NCBI RefSeq assembly: GCF_015500095.1
Contig: NZ_CP062983.1
Location: 310,001 to 374,000, forward strand
DNA length: 64,000 nt
Direction of reading: 5' to 3'
From: Phototrophicus methaneseepsis
GTDB taxonomy: Bacteria > Chloroflexota > Anaerolineae > Aggregatilineales > Phototrophicaceae
Numbering within the stretch: position 1 is the first letter of the stretch; every line of letters begins with the position of its first letter. Under the pieces are notes generated by a model. It worked only from the letters and a program-made list of their open reading frames with translations. It was not told the origin of the DNA and searched no databases. The position numbers were made by a program, and so were the translations under genes. Shown piece by piece: positions 1 to 9,111 of the stretch.

Positions 1-5
1 GAAAC

Positions 6-41
6 CTCCATCATGGGACGATTTTTTGTCCCACGATGGAG
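6..41 (-). terminator. possible merA terminator hairpin
   Basis: An inverted repeat lies just past the merA stop. CTCCATC pairs with GATGGAG and TGGGAC with GTCCCA, with one A/C mismatch between the two stem blocks and an eight-base A/T-rich loop. No long T-run is visible before the window edge, so termination is inferred. Confidence 0.5.
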
Positions 42-51
42 TGTCATTGAG

Positions 52-1965
52 CTACACGGCACAGCACGAAAGCATTGAGACATCTTTATCGAATGTCAGA
101 GCTGCCAATTTGAGACCTTCAACTTGTGTCAAATAGGGGAATAACGTATCTGTTAGGTTGTCAATCGTCAGTCCAAATTTGACGGCTAAAGTTGCTGTCT
201 GAATAACTTCACCACCTTCCGCAGCGATTACATGCACTCCCAGGATGCGTCCTGTTCCGGTTTCCGCAACAATTTTGATGAGACCACGAGTATCACGGGC
301 AGCCAGGGCACGCGGCACATGCTCTAAGCCAATCGTACTGGTACGAATTTCATATCCAGCTTCACGCGCTTGCGCTTCGGTCAAGCCAACCATTGCGATT
401 TGTGGGTCGGTAAAGATGACTTCAGGTAGTGCAGATAAATCCAGTGGTTTTTGTGAACCTGTCAGAGCATTGTTAGCAGCAATGCCACCTGCTGCGGCGG
501 CAACATAGACAAATTCAGGATTGGTTGTTACATCACCAACCGCGAAAATTCTTGGGTTGCTTGTCTGCTGATAGGAATTAATCTTGATGAAGCCACCTTT
601 ATCCGTTTCAACACCAACATGCTCCAAGGCTAAGCTGGCAGTGTTCGGCTCACGTCCGGTTGCCATCAGAATCTGGTCAGCCCTAAATTCACGAACCTGA
701 CCCATAACCCGCGCATGAATAATACGAGTTTCCCCGTCACGTTCTAATTGCTCAATCTGTACACCTGTAATGACACCGATGCCTTCATGTTCCAGATAAT
801 CCTGAATCGCTCGTCCGATCTCCGGTTCATGATCGGGAATCAAACGAGAACTCCGTTGGAGAATTAACACATTCACACCCAATCGTGCCATTGTTTGCCC
901 CAATTCCAGAGCAACCGCACGTCCTCCAAGGATTATCAGTGACTCTGGCAATTCTTCTAAATCCATAAGTGTCGTGCTATTGAGCGGCTCCGCTTCTTCA
1001 GTACCCGCAATAGGCAATATGCGCGGGTGTGCGCCCGTTGCGATGATGTAGCGGTCTGCTGTGTACCGTGTATCGCCAACCTGTACTGAGCCATCTTCCT
1101 GAAACGTGGCATAGCCTTCAATAAAGGTCACATCTGGATATGCCGAAAGCACATCTATGTATTTACTTTGCCGTAGACTACCTACCAGTGCGTCTTTCTC
1201 AGCACGGATGGTTTTCCAATCCAGATCAGTTTGTGTTGTCGTGATGCCTTTGAACGGATGATGTCCAGCAGTATGCCATGCTTCAGCAGCACGAATGAGC
1301 GCTTTACTTGGAACACAACCGACATTGACGCATGTTCCGCCAATTGTTCCACCGTTAATCATGCCGACTCGTTTGCCCAGACTGCTAGCTGTTATTGCTG
1401 CCGCAAAACCACCCGAACCACCACCAATAACCAGCAAATCAAAATCACTGGAGCTATTGCCGTTCTGGATTTCCATATCTTGCACATGAATTGGCATCTG
1501 ACTCTGTACTGTTGCCGAATAGCCCGCATCAGTTACAGCCTGTACCAGAACGTCGGCGTTTACATTTTTCGATGCGACAACGCTTGCTTTTCCAGACTGC
1601 CAACCGGGTATATCAACGCTTTCTACACCGTCCACAGCTTCAAGCGCGTGTTTTACATGCTTATCACAACTAGCACAGGTCATTCCACCGATGCCGAGAT
1701 TGAACTCCTGTTGCTCAGCATTGTCCTGATCACGTAATGCAATCCTCTCGCGTAAAACCGCGCCGTAGCCAGCCTGTTCAACCGCCGAGATCAGGCTATC
1801 TACTGAAACATTGTCGCTAGCAACAACGGTAGCTTTAGCCGACTGCCAATTTGGAATATTCACAGATTCAACGCCTGCAACTTCAGCAATGGCGTGGGAA
1901 ACATGCTTATCGCAACTTGCACAGGTCATACCACTAATGCCCAATTCAATTTGTTGTTTACTCAT
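52..1965 (-). CDS. merA: mercuric reductase with two heavy-metal-associated domains
   Basis: This cytoplasmic flavoenzyme reduces Hg(II) to volatile Hg(0) using NADPH. Two N-terminal metal-binding domains each carry GMTCASC (about residues 12-18 and 95-101). They are followed by an FAD-binding GGGSGG motif, the redox-active GGTCVNVGC pair, the NAD domain and the C-terminal vicinal cysteines LSCCAV. The last feature separates MerA from lipoamide dehydrogenases. The start at 1965 (MSKQQIEL) is chosen because upstream codons are not MerA-like. It overlaps the merR stop by 8 bp, indicating translational coupling. Two tandem N-terminal domains are less usual than one. No merT/P/B is adjacent, but a MerT-like protein lies near 42.5 kb. 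The identification is firm. Confidence 0.97.
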   Translation of the reverse strand: MSKQQIELGISGMTCASCDKHVSHAIAEVAGVESVNIPNWQSAKATVVASDNVSVDSLISAVEQAGYGAVLRERIALRDQDNAEQQEFNLGIGGMTCASCDKHVKHALEAVDGVESVDIPGWQSGKASVVASKNVNADVLVQAVTDAGYSATVQSQMPIHVQDMEIQNGNSSSDFDLLVIGGGSGGFAAAITASSLGKRVGMINGGTIGGTCVNVGCVPSKALIRAAEAWHTAGHHPFKGITTTQTDLDWKTIRAEKDALVGSLRQSKYIDVLSAYPDVTFIEGYATFQEDGSVQVGDTRYTADRYIIATGAHPRILPIAGTEEAEPLNSTTLMDLEELPESLIILGGRAVALELGQTMARLGVNVLILQRSSRLIPDHEPEIGRAIQDYLEHEGIGVITGVQIEQLERDGETRIIHARVMGQVREFRADQILMATGREPNTASLALEHVGVETDKGGFIKINSYQQTSNPRIFAVGDVTTNPEFVYVAAAAGGIAANNALTGSQKPLDLSALPEVIFTDPQIAMVGLTEAQAREAGYEIRTSTIGLEHVPRALAARDTRGLIKIVAETGTGRILGVHVIAAEGGEVIQTATLAVKFGLTIDNLTDTLFPYLTQVEGLKLAALTFDKDVSMLSCCAV

Positions 1966-2386
1966 CGTTCTCTGCTTTCTCTTGAATACCTGTCTGGATA
2001 AGGTGGCACACACAAGTCTTCATCTGCACATCTTCGGGAAGTTGCTTGCCTGCTTCATGAAGACGTTTAATTTCATCTCGCACACGCTGTAAATCTCGTA
2101 TTCGATTTTCGATTTCTTCGATTCGACGTTCCATCACCATCATGACGTGGGAACACGGGGGTTCATTCCGTTCACGAAAGGCAAGAATTTCATCAATTTC
2201 ATCCAGTGCGATGTCCAACGCACGCGCCCGCCGAACGAAATTGAGTCGTTCTACATCGGATTGCGTATACACGCGGTATCCGTTGTCTGCCCGTTGTGGT
2301 TCCGGTATTAAACCAATGCGTTCGTAGTAACGAATGGCTTCGGTGCTGACACCGGTTTGTTCACTTAAGTCGCCTATCTTTAACAT
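1958..2386 (-). CDS. merR: MerR-family metal-responsive activator of merA
   Basis: This 142-residue regulator has an N-terminal winged helix (IRYYERIGL) and a long dimerisation helix. Its metal-site cysteines are in PPCSH (about residue 78) and KTCVCH (about 124-126). The PCSH and CVCH arrangement resembles the ZntR/CadR/PbrR branch at least as much as classical MerR, so the inducer might include Zn, Cd or Pb as well as Hg. It is the first gene of a two-gene operon with merA and sits directly behind a MerR-type promoter, so it probably controls itself. Its coding end overlaps the merA start by 8 bp. Confidence 0.93.
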   Translation of the reverse strand: MLKIGDLSEQTGVSTEAIRYYERIGLIPEPQRADNGYRVYTQSDVERLNFVRRARALDIALDEIDEILAFRERNEPPCSHVMMVMERRIEEIENRIRDLQRVRDEIKRLHEAGKQLPEDVQMKTCVCHLIQTGIQEKAENDE

Positions 2387-2407
2387 TTGCGTACCTCCTA
2401 TATCGTT

Positions 2408-2438
2408 ATTCTAAACCTTGTAGTCACTACAAGGTCAA
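2408..2438 (-). promoter_or_regulatory. MerR-type promoter/operator of merRA
   Basis: On the minus strand, TTGACC (-35) and TAGAAT (-10) are separated by exactly 19 bp. A 19-bp dyad CCTTGTAG-TGA-CTACAAGG (2416-2434) fills the spacer. The overlong spacer with a central dyad is the hallmark of promoters that MerR-family proteins untwist. An RBS (AGGAGG) follows before merR. Confidence 0.9.
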
Positions 2439-2691
2439 GGGTATTCGTCGCAACCCGAAATATTGCTTCCCAAACCCGAAAAACTCCCAAGCCAAAACTG
2501 AAAAAATCGGACGGTTTGCCTGCTTGACTTTGATACGCTGAGAGTGTCAGGAAAACAGGTGGTGAGCGGGCATCCACAACGTGCCGGATGACCCCACACA
2601 CTGAAAGATACAGCGTCATGGCGCACAGGCTGGTCTTGCCCACACCACCCCTTCCAACACCCTTATGTGTCCCATTCAGGAGGATTTATCG

Positions 2692-2931
2692 TTGGATCTC
2701 GCTACCGCTATTGAACAGTTTTTCGGGGATGTGCAGACCGCTGCACAGACCATCGCACCACTGATTGCCGTGATTGGTTTCATCGGTCTGGGTGTGATGT
2801 ACATGGGGTCTTCATGGCCTTTAGTGGGGGACTGGAAGAAGGACAATCCGAAAGCCGCCAATCAGGTGGTCATGGGTTTGCTCTTTGTCATCTTCGCTTC
2901 CAGTGTCACCACGCTCATCACCTTCCAATAA
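2692..2931 (+). CDS. small two-helix membrane protein, pilin (VirB2/TrbC)-like
   Basis: This 79-residue protein starts at TTG 2692, chosen because a perfect AGGAGG (2678-2683) lies 8 nt upstream; the in-frame ATG at 2665 has no such site. Residues about 20-40 and 58-77 are hydrophobic segments flanking a short polar loop with GDWKKDNPKAA. That layout is typical of processed pilin subunits of type IV secretion, and the next two genes are VirB3- and VirB4-like, so a conjugative pilin role is inferred from size, topology and context. No signal peptide is evident, as in some minimal systems. Other small membrane proteins cannot be excluded. Confidence 0.7.
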   Translation: MDLATAIEQFFGDVQTAAQTIAPLIAVIGFIGLGVMYMGSSWPLVGDWKKDNPKAANQVVMGLLFVIFASSVTTLITFQ

Positions 2932-3016
2932 GTCAGCACAGATCAGTGTCAATCAGATGAGGCGCGTCATGGAGGGCGCACCTCATCATTTTGTCTATTA
3001 GGGAAAGGAATCAAGG

Positions 3017-3484
3017 TTGGCAGCAGATTTCAAATCGCACGTCTTGCTACGGGATGAAAAGGGATTGTTTGGCATTCCTTTCAAACGCTTGCTTCTCGCA
3101 GGCGTTGGCGGTGGCATGACTTACACCATCTTCAATCTGGCAGTCACCGGATGGTCAATCCCTGTCGCCATCGTTACAGCAATTGCCATCATTGTTCTAA
3201 CTGCACCGCGTGGCGGCATTCCGCTCTGGAATCGTCTGATTTATCGCTTTCGGGGAACCCTGTTGCTTATCGCGGCACGTTTTCCGCGTAGCCCCATCGG
3301 ACAATTGGTGCAAGCAATGGAACTTCCAGTTGAACTTGTCAAATTGGAAGGTTCACGGGTTTTCGCGCCACCCACTGGCAGTATGGATATTGACCTGCGC
3401 GAGTGGATTACCTTCGCTTATGCGGCAGAGAAAGATGGCTTGATTTTCGTGGATGCACCGATGAAGGAGGGGCTGTATGAGTAA
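3017..3484 (+). CDS. VirB3/PrgI-like inner membrane transfer protein
   Basis: This 155-residue protein begins at TTG 3017 behind GGGAAAGGAA. Two hydrophobic segments lie near residues 27-45 and 48-64, followed by a soluble, basic-then-acidic tail. VirB3/PrgI proteins have this architecture and almost always precede the VirB4 ATPase gene. Here the stop overlaps the virB4-like start by 8 bp. The identification rests on position and topology because the sequence family is diverse. Confidence 0.7.
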   Translation: MAADFKSHVLLRDEKGLFGIPFKRLLLAGVGGGMTYTIFNLAVTGWSIPVAIVTAIAIIVLTAPRGGIPLWNRLIYRFRGTLLLIAARFPRSPIGQLVQAMELPVELVKLEGSRVFAPPTGSMDIDLREWITFAYAAEKDGLIFVDAPMKEGLYE

Positions 3485-5591
3485 CGTACACACCTTCCTT
3501 ATTGAACCCTTCGACATCATGCTTCACGCGACGGAAGACGGTGTGCAATCGCTTCAAGCCAGATTTGCCACATGGCTACGCACACTCAATAGTCCAGCCC
3601 GCTTTGTTTGCTGGCAGATGCCCGCCACATTGGATGAAAAAATCAATCATCTAACCCGGACAGCGCGTGAAACAAAAGACCCACAGCGAGCGCAGCTCCT
3701 GATGGAATACCGTCGTCACTATGAACAACTCGATGACAGTGCCGAATATCAACGTGCCTTATGCGGGATGGCGGTCTGGAGTGAGCAAAATCCACGTGCT
3801 TTAGCAGGTGGCATGTCATCTTCCTTCGATACGTCTGTGGTTGAAGGCATATGGCCCGCGCTCTTCGATGGTCAATACGAAATTCGGGATACTCCTTTCT
3901 GGCATCTGGCTCCTGTGGGTAGACCCGGTGGTCGTCCACTTTGGGCAGTATTAAACAGCTTTGAGTTTGCGCCATCGACATGGAATTTCTTTCGTCCACT
4001 GCCACCACTGCTCAGGCTGAATTTCCCACTGGCATTGTCGGTGGATATTCCCAAAACCTATGAGCGTAACAGTGCCATTGACGCACTGGAAGGTGTCATT
4101 CAGGCGTATGAAGTCCATCTTTCAGGCTTAAGTGGTGAAGATAGTCGTTCGGTACAGCGTGTCACAGACTGTCGTCAGGCGTTGCAGGAAATCAATGCGG
4201 GAGATGCCCTACATATGGTGCAGCTCAGCATTGCCATTGCCGCAGACGATTTAGAGACCCTGCGTGAGCGAGTGCAGGCAGTCATCCACGAAACAAAAGC
4301 ATGGTTCAGTCTGAGACATGAAGTTGGCGAACTGCTGGCACGCAGTCTGGGCTACTTCGCGGCAAAAAGTACCAAACAGATCGCTCTGCCCGATACAGGC
4401 TGGCCTGTCGTTTCACGTGAATTAGCACTCATGCTCTCACCACTGGGCTATCGCAAACTCTCTGGCACAGAGGGTGTTCTGCGGGGTGAAGCGGTTGGTG
4501 CTTCTTATCCGGTCTTTCATAACTCGTGGCGTGACAAAAGGGCAACGCATGAAATCTGGGTGGGGACTTCCGGTTTTGGCAAGACCTTTGCCAACAACTG
4601 CTATCTCACCCGCGAATTCGCTGAAAATGGCATTCCCTTCGACCTGCTCGAACCGATGGGGCATGGCAAGCACATCGCAGATGCTTTTGGTTTGCCCTGG
4701 TATGTCATGAGCGCGAAGGCAACAAAGCTCAATCCACAGGATGTGATGTTCCCGACGATCATCGAGCAAGTTTCGCACAGCACTCGCATTTATGAAACGG
4801 TGCTGGGACGACCCTTATCCGGTGGTCAGCGTCAAAATCTGGAACGCGGTTTGCTGGGTGAGGCATTGGAAACGCTGTATCGTGGTTTTCCTGATCTGGA
4901 GAAAGTTACACCCGACATCACCCCGACCTGTGATGTGGTCTGTGATGTCTTATCTGGATTGGGAGATAAGGAAGCAACCCAACATATCGCCCGCGATCTG
5001 GCGGATGAAATTGCAGGACTGTGTACGGGTTCTGGTCCCTGGTCGAGTTTTCTCAATGGCATGACCAATATCGACCTGACTCGCGGTGGCAGAGATTGGA
5101 TTCGTCCGCGTGTCTTCAGTTTCCATGAATTGGAAAGCGACCCGATTTTGCAGGCACTGGCGTACACACAGGTTTTGAGTGCCATTCGCCGTGACAGTCT
5201 GATCGACGAGCAGCCACGTATCATCGCAGTGGATGAGGTTTATCGCCTGATGCGTCATCCGTCCCTGCTGGACTTCCTGATTGAAGCAGCGAAGACCTTC
5301 CGCACAAGAAGGAAAAAATTAATCTGTATTGATCAACAGATGTCCATTTTTATGGAGGGTAAAGCGCGACTAGTCTTTGAGAACAGCCCGATTCGCGTGG
5401 TTTTCAGTCAACGTCAGGGCATGAATGTCTTCCATGAAGATGCCGCATTCCAGCATCTCAATCAGCAGCATCGAGACATCATTGCGGCATTACCACGCTT
5501 CCACTTTGTGCTGGACATTCAAGATGAAGGCATTTTCTATCTCGTCAACCGTGCCACATCAAATGAGCTGGCACGCTTCTCCACAACATGA
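3477..5591 (+). CDS. VirB4-type conjugative transfer ATPase
   Basis: This 704-residue ATPase is predicted to energise pilus assembly and DNA transfer at the inner membrane. The Walker A motif GTSGFGKT lies near residue 362 and the Walker B motif RIIAVDEVYRL near residue 580. A conserved C-terminal segment after it (RRKKLICIDQQ, then FSQRQG) resembles VirB4/TraC/TrsE proteins. The N-terminal half is the poorly conserved VirB4 domain. It is preceded by the VirB3-like gene with overlapping reading frames. The length is typical for compact VirB4 proteins. Confidence 0.9.
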   Translation: MSNVHTFLIEPFDIMLHATEDGVQSLQARFATWLRTLNSPARFVCWQMPATLDEKINHLTRTARETKDPQRAQLLMEYRRHYEQLDDSAEYQRALCGMAVWSEQNPRALAGGMSSSFDTSVVEGIWPALFDGQYEIRDTPFWHLAPVGRPGGRPLWAVLNSFEFAPSTWNFFRPLPPLLRLNFPLALSVDIPKTYERNSAIDALEGVIQAYEVHLSGLSGEDSRSVQRVTDCRQALQEINAGDALHMVQLSIAIAADDLETLRERVQAVIHETKAWFSLRHEVGELLARSLGYFAAKSTKQIALPDTGWPVVSRELALMLSPLGYRKLSGTEGVLRGEAVGASYPVFHNSWRDKRATHEIWVGTSGFGKTFANNCYLTREFAENGIPFDLLEPMGHGKHIADAFGLPWYVMSAKATKLNPQDVMFPTIIEQVSHSTRIYETVLGRPLSGGQRQNLERGLLGEALETLYRGFPDLEKVTPDITPTCDVVCDVLSGLGDKEATQHIARDLADEIAGLCTGSGPWSSFLNGMTNIDLTRGGRDWIRPRVFSFHELESDPILQALAYTQVLSAIRRDSLIDEQPRIIAVDEVYRLMRHPSLLDFLIEAAKTFRTRRKKLICIDQQMSIFMEGKARLVFENSPIRVVFSQRQGMNVFHEDAAFQHLNQQHRDIIAALPRFHFVLDIQDEGIFYLVNRATSNELARFSTT

Positions 5592-5608
5592 ATTGAGAGT
5601 GAGATGAA

Positions 5609-5797
5609 ATGGCAAAGAAAGACACACAACACCCCTGGCAACAAATCGAAGAACAGGCATTTCACGCCTTTCGCGAGTGGCCCCTGTGGCTGGTCTTGCG
5701 CGAACGTGAACTGGCATTGCAAAACACAGGATCGCAGTCAGATACGCCATCTGCTGCGCCTACTGACAAATCAACTCAACAACGGCAAAGCAATTAG
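5609..5797 (+). CDS. small hydrophilic protein of unknown function
   Basis: This 62-residue ORF starts at ATG 5609 behind GAGAGTGAG. It is rich in Gln and charged residues, with a Trp-rich stretch (FREWPLWLVLRERELAL) suggesting an amphipathic helix. It lies between virB4 and topA in the same direction. The competing frame starting at 5604 gives a less protein-like composition. No family is recognised. Confidence 0.5.
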   Translation: MAKKDTQHPWQQIEEQAFHAFREWPLWLVLRERELALQNTGSQSDTPSAAPTDKSTQQRQSN

Positions 5798-5821
5798 CGA
5801 ATGGATGGAGGAACAAAACCC

Positions 5822-7690
5822 ATGAAACTGGTCATCGTAGAATCACCCGCGAAAGCAAAGAAAATCGCACATTTTCTTGGAGACGGTTGGCAGGTGGAAG
5901 CCTGTCGCGGTCATGTCCGTGATTTACCAGAAACCGAACTGGGCGTGGACATCGACGCGGATTTCCGTCCGCAGTATCAGGTGCTGGCAGGCAAAGGGAA
6001 TCTGGTTAAGAAACTGGTCAAAGCGATTCGGGAAGCGGATGCCGTCTATCTGGCTACCGATCCAGACCGTGAGGGTGAAGCCATTGCCTGGCACTTGCTG
6101 GCATTGGCAGGCAATCTTAAAGATAAACCTGTTTATCGCTCGGCGTTCAATGCCATCACCGAAAGTGCGGTTAAAGCAGCACTTGCAGAACCTCGTTCCT
6201 TAGATCAATCGCTGGTTGAAGCGCAATCTGTGCGACGTATTGTGGATCGACTGGTGGGTTATCTGGTTTCGCCACTGGCTTGCAAAGCTCTCAACGGACG
6301 TTTGTCAGCAGGACGAGTACAAAGTGTTGCCCTGCGTCTTGTGGTCGAACGTGAACGCGAGATCGAAGCATTCAAGGTAGAAAGTTTCTGGACGTTAAAG
6401 GCTATTCTGGAAGCCAATGACAGTCGTTTTGAAGCGAAGTTGCACCGTCTGAAAGATGCGGATGTCAAATTCAATGCGCGTGAACAGGCAGAGAAACTTG
6501 TCGGTTTGCTTCAATCTGCGAGTTTCCGGGTGAATAAGGCAGGACAAACGCTCAAACTGCGAAATCCGCTGCCACCTTTCACCACCTCGTCTTTGCAACA
6601 GGCGGCGGCAAAGGGATTGGGACTCTCACCTGAAAAGACCATGCAACTCGCCCAGACACTCTATGAACAGGGTCGGATTACCTATCACCGTACCGACGGC
6701 GTATCTGTCGCAGTCGAAGCGCAACAAGCGGCTGGTTTGCTGATTTTGAAGGATTATGGCACAGAGTATCTGCCTGAAACACCACCTGTCTATAAAACCA
6801 GAACTGCCAATGCACAGGAAGCACATGAGGGAATTCGTCCAACCGATGTTTCGCACTTGCCTGAAGCTAACGATGGTGATGCCGCGAAGCTTTATGCCCT
6901 GATCTGGAAACGTTTTGTCGCATCGCAGATGGCTCCTGCCCGTTATACCGTCACTGCTGCGTTAATCCATGCGGGCAAAGCAGTGGATAAACCCTTTCCG
7001 CTGATCTTCAAGGCACAGGGGCGGGTGCTGGACTTTGATGGTTTCCTGCGTGTCTATGAAGAACCCGACGATGTGGATCAGAGCGAAGCTGAAGATAGTG
7101 GTGCAGTCCCTGCACTCAAAGACGGGCAAACACTCCATCTGGTCGAACTGCCGATTGATGAAGGACAAACCCGTCCACCTGCCCGTTTCAGCGAAGCGGC
7201 ACTGGTGCAAAAACTGGAAGCTGTGGGCGTAGGACGTCCATCGACCTTTGCTTCCATGCTGAAAGTGATCAAAGACAAAAAATATGTCGCGCTCAAACAG
7301 AAACGTCTGCAACCGACTGAGACAGGTACGCAACTCAATGATTTTGTGGTGGAACGTTTCCCGCAGGTCTTTGATGTGGCATACACTGCCCGCCTTGAAA
7401 CAGCACTGGATCGCGTGGCAAACGATGACCTGAGCCGCAGTGATTTGTTGTCTGCATTCTGGCGTGGTTTTCAGCCGCAGTTGAAAGCGGCGACGGAATA
7501 CACGCTGACACAGATGAAGGCACGACCACAGGCAAAGCCGATTGGTGAAACCTGCCCTGAATGTGATGCTGATCTCGTCGAACGGCAGGGGTCTAACGGG
7601 GTATTTGTAGGTTGCTCGGCGTATCCCAAATGCAGCTACACGCGCAATGTCGAACACAAACCGCTCGTCTTGCATCCTGTGGAGGACTAG
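5822..7690 (+). CDS. topA: type IA DNA topoisomerase I (plasmid type)
   Basis: This 622-residue enzyme relaxes negatively supercoiled DNA through a 5'-phosphotyrosine intermediate. The Toprim domain starts at once (LVIVESPAKAKKI), with DPDREGEAIAWH near residues 79-90. The active-site tyrosine is in GRITYHRTDG (about residue 288). A single C-terminal zinc ribbon (CPECDADL, then CSAYPKC) follows. The start at 5822 is chosen because GGAGGAA (5807-5813) is 8 nt upstream and the protein then begins like other TopA. At 622 residues it is shorter than chromosomal TopA with several zinc ribbons, which fits plasmid- or ICE-borne enzymes embedded in transfer operons. Confidence 0.95.
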   Translation: MKLVIVESPAKAKKIAHFLGDGWQVEACRGHVRDLPETELGVDIDADFRPQYQVLAGKGNLVKKLVKAIREADAVYLATDPDREGEAIAWHLLALAGNLKDKPVYRSAFNAITESAVKAALAEPRSLDQSLVEAQSVRRIVDRLVGYLVSPLACKALNGRLSAGRVQSVALRLVVEREREIEAFKVESFWTLKAILEANDSRFEAKLHRLKDADVKFNAREQAEKLVGLLQSASFRVNKAGQTLKLRNPLPPFTTSSLQQAAAKGLGLSPEKTMQLAQTLYEQGRITYHRTDGVSVAVEAQQAAGLLILKDYGTEYLPETPPVYKTRTANAQEAHEGIRPTDVSHLPEANDGDAAKLYALIWKRFVASQMAPARYTVTAALIHAGKAVDKPFPLIFKAQGRVLDFDGFLRVYEEPDDVDQSEAEDSGAVPALKDGQTLHLVELPIDEGQTRPPARFSEAALVQKLEAVGVGRPSTFASMLKVIKDKKYVALKQKRLQPTETGTQLNDFVVERFPQVFDVAYTARLETALDRVANDDLSRSDLLSAFWRGFQPQLKAATEYTLTQMKARPQAKPIGETCPECDADLVERQGSNGVFVGCSAYPKCSYTRNVEHKPLVLHPVED

Positions 7691-7693
7691 CCG

Positions 7694-8869
7694 ATGAGTG
7701 ATATCTACGAACCACCACCGATGGATTACGATAATCTGGAACCGCCACCCGATTTCTATATGGATGATCCCTGGGCAGGAATGCCACTGGATGAGGATTA
7801 TGCCTATGATCCGGGACTGGATTTCGATGCCTTTCCACCGCCACCACCGGATTATGATCTCTTTCCGATTCCAGATGACTACACACCAGATGATCTGCGA
7901 GATATACCCGACCTGCCACCACTCTCTCAGGATGGTTTACAGGGTTTTGAAGAGCCAGAACCACCCGATGAAACCTGGTCATGGCACGATGCCCGTCTGA
8001 TTGGTGTGGATCGTGGTGAAGCGATGGCAGAAGCACGTTATGAAATCGGGGCGATTGACCTGTATGCCGATGCCAGCACAGGCGATCTGGGTGGCAGTTA
8101 CATACCGATTGCCAGTTTTGCCGACGTGGATGAGGCAGAAGCCGTCTTCGATGACTTGCAGGAACAGCTTTATGAAGAAGGACTTGCCCCCTGGCAAGTG
8201 CCTGATTTTGCCGAGAACAAAGCCTTCGAGATGAACCCTGAACCGCAGAACTGGCGTGGTGCAAAAGCCGCCGAATATGTGGCATATGAATATGTCCGTG
8301 ATCTGGAAGCCTTTGCTCCTGAGTTGGCGGATGAACCACCGCTTGAGGCGATTGACCCGCTCATTCAAACCGCGATTGAACTTGGTGGAGTTGTCGTCGA
8401 ACAGGACGTTCAAGTTGAACCGGAAGTTGATGAAGCCACATTTCAGGCATTAAACGCCATTGGGATTCAGGCGGAGAACTTCGACCCGACTGCTGATCCG
8501 CCACCCTTCTACGATGCCGATACTGGAACCGCTTATTGGATTGGTGTCTTTCAGCCCGATAAAGATGACCGGGACAACTGCGTGACCAGCATCCTGTCGC
8601 TTGGGCGTAATCCCGAAACAGGTGAGATGGAAGCACAGCTAGCACCCTGCGTCCCCGGTGATTGGGACAAGGCGTATAGTGCGGCGGAATATCTCATTCA
8701 AGTAGCGGATCGCGGTGGCATTGAACAGCTTTTTGATACCGCCGAAGGCATGGCGCTGGCAACAGATCAGCGCGAATTCTGGGAGACCGAACGCGGGATG
8801 CCTCTTGAATCCGATGCGGCACGCGACATCGCGGATTACACACGCGATACATGGGAGGTGGAACTATGA
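7694..8869 (+). CDS. acidic protein of unknown function with an IELGGV motif
   Basis: This 391-residue, very acidic protein follows topA by 3 nt with GGAGG at 7681. The first about 90 residues are rich in Asp-Tyr-Pro repeats and probably disordered. The rest has alpha/beta blocks similar in style to the 854-residue protein two genes on: a short strand region, then helices rich in Glu and Ala. Residues about 220-236 read PLIQTAIELGGVVVEQD, almost identical to a segment of the methylase-helicase at 32569-36552. No catalytic motif or family is recognised. It belongs to the transfer operon by spacing and direction. Confidence 0.75.
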   Translation: MSDIYEPPPMDYDNLEPPPDFYMDDPWAGMPLDEDYAYDPGLDFDAFPPPPPDYDLFPIPDDYTPDDLRDIPDLPPLSQDGLQGFEEPEPPDETWSWHDARLIGVDRGEAMAEARYEIGAIDLYADASTGDLGGSYIPIASFADVDEAEAVFDDLQEQLYEEGLAPWQVPDFAENKAFEMNPEPQNWRGAKAAEYVAYEYVRDLEAFAPELADEPPLEAIDPLIQTAIELGGVVVEQDVQVEPEVDEATFQALNAIGIQAENFDPTADPPPFYDADTGTAYWIGVFQPDKDDRDNCVTSILSLGRNPETGEMEAQLAPCVPGDWDKAYSAAEYLIQVADRGGIEQLFDTAEGMALATDQREFWETERGMPLESDAARDIADYTRDTWEVEL

Positions 8870-9111
8870 GCGATAGCATAAGCCGCGATTACAGCTTTAC
8901 GGTGCGCCTGTCACCGGAAGAGAAGGCAGAACTAGAGCAATTGGCAGACCGTTTCAAGCTGGATAAATCGGCAACGGTGCGACGTGCCTTGCAGTTGACG
9001 CTTGCCACCAGCAAAAGCATCCTGAGCGAAACGGGTCTCTTTGTGCCGTTGCGGGCGGAAGAACTGGCATTCCCTGTGCGTTTGAGTGGAAAGGATGCCG
9101 ATGGCAGATAG
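8866..9111 (+). CDS. ribbon-helix-helix DNA-binding protein
   Basis: This 81-residue protein starts at ATG 8866, overlapping the previous stop (ATGA), with GGGAGGTGG just upstream. Residues 8-45 (beta strand SFTVRLSPEEKAEL, then helices ending RRALQLTLA) match the MetJ/Arc fold of small plasmid regulators. It could repress this operon or serve in partition or transfer. Its 3' end overlaps the next gene. Confidence 0.75.
   Translation: MSDSISRDYSFTVRLSPEEKAELEQLADRFKLDKSATVRRALQLTLATSKSILSETGLFVPLRAEELAFPVRLSGKDADGR

Noticed and set aside
245-1737. Plus-strand open frames across the merA gene
   Set aside because: They are antisense shadows; the minus-strand frame has full MerA motifs.
6962-7675. 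237-codon ORF antisense to topA
   Set aside because: The plus strand is an unmistakable topoisomerase; long antisense frames here follow from its codon usage.
9086-9100. GTG 9086 as start of the 854-residue protein
   Set aside because: GGAAAGG at 9088-9094 is correctly spaced for ATG 9101, and the upstream codons overlap it.
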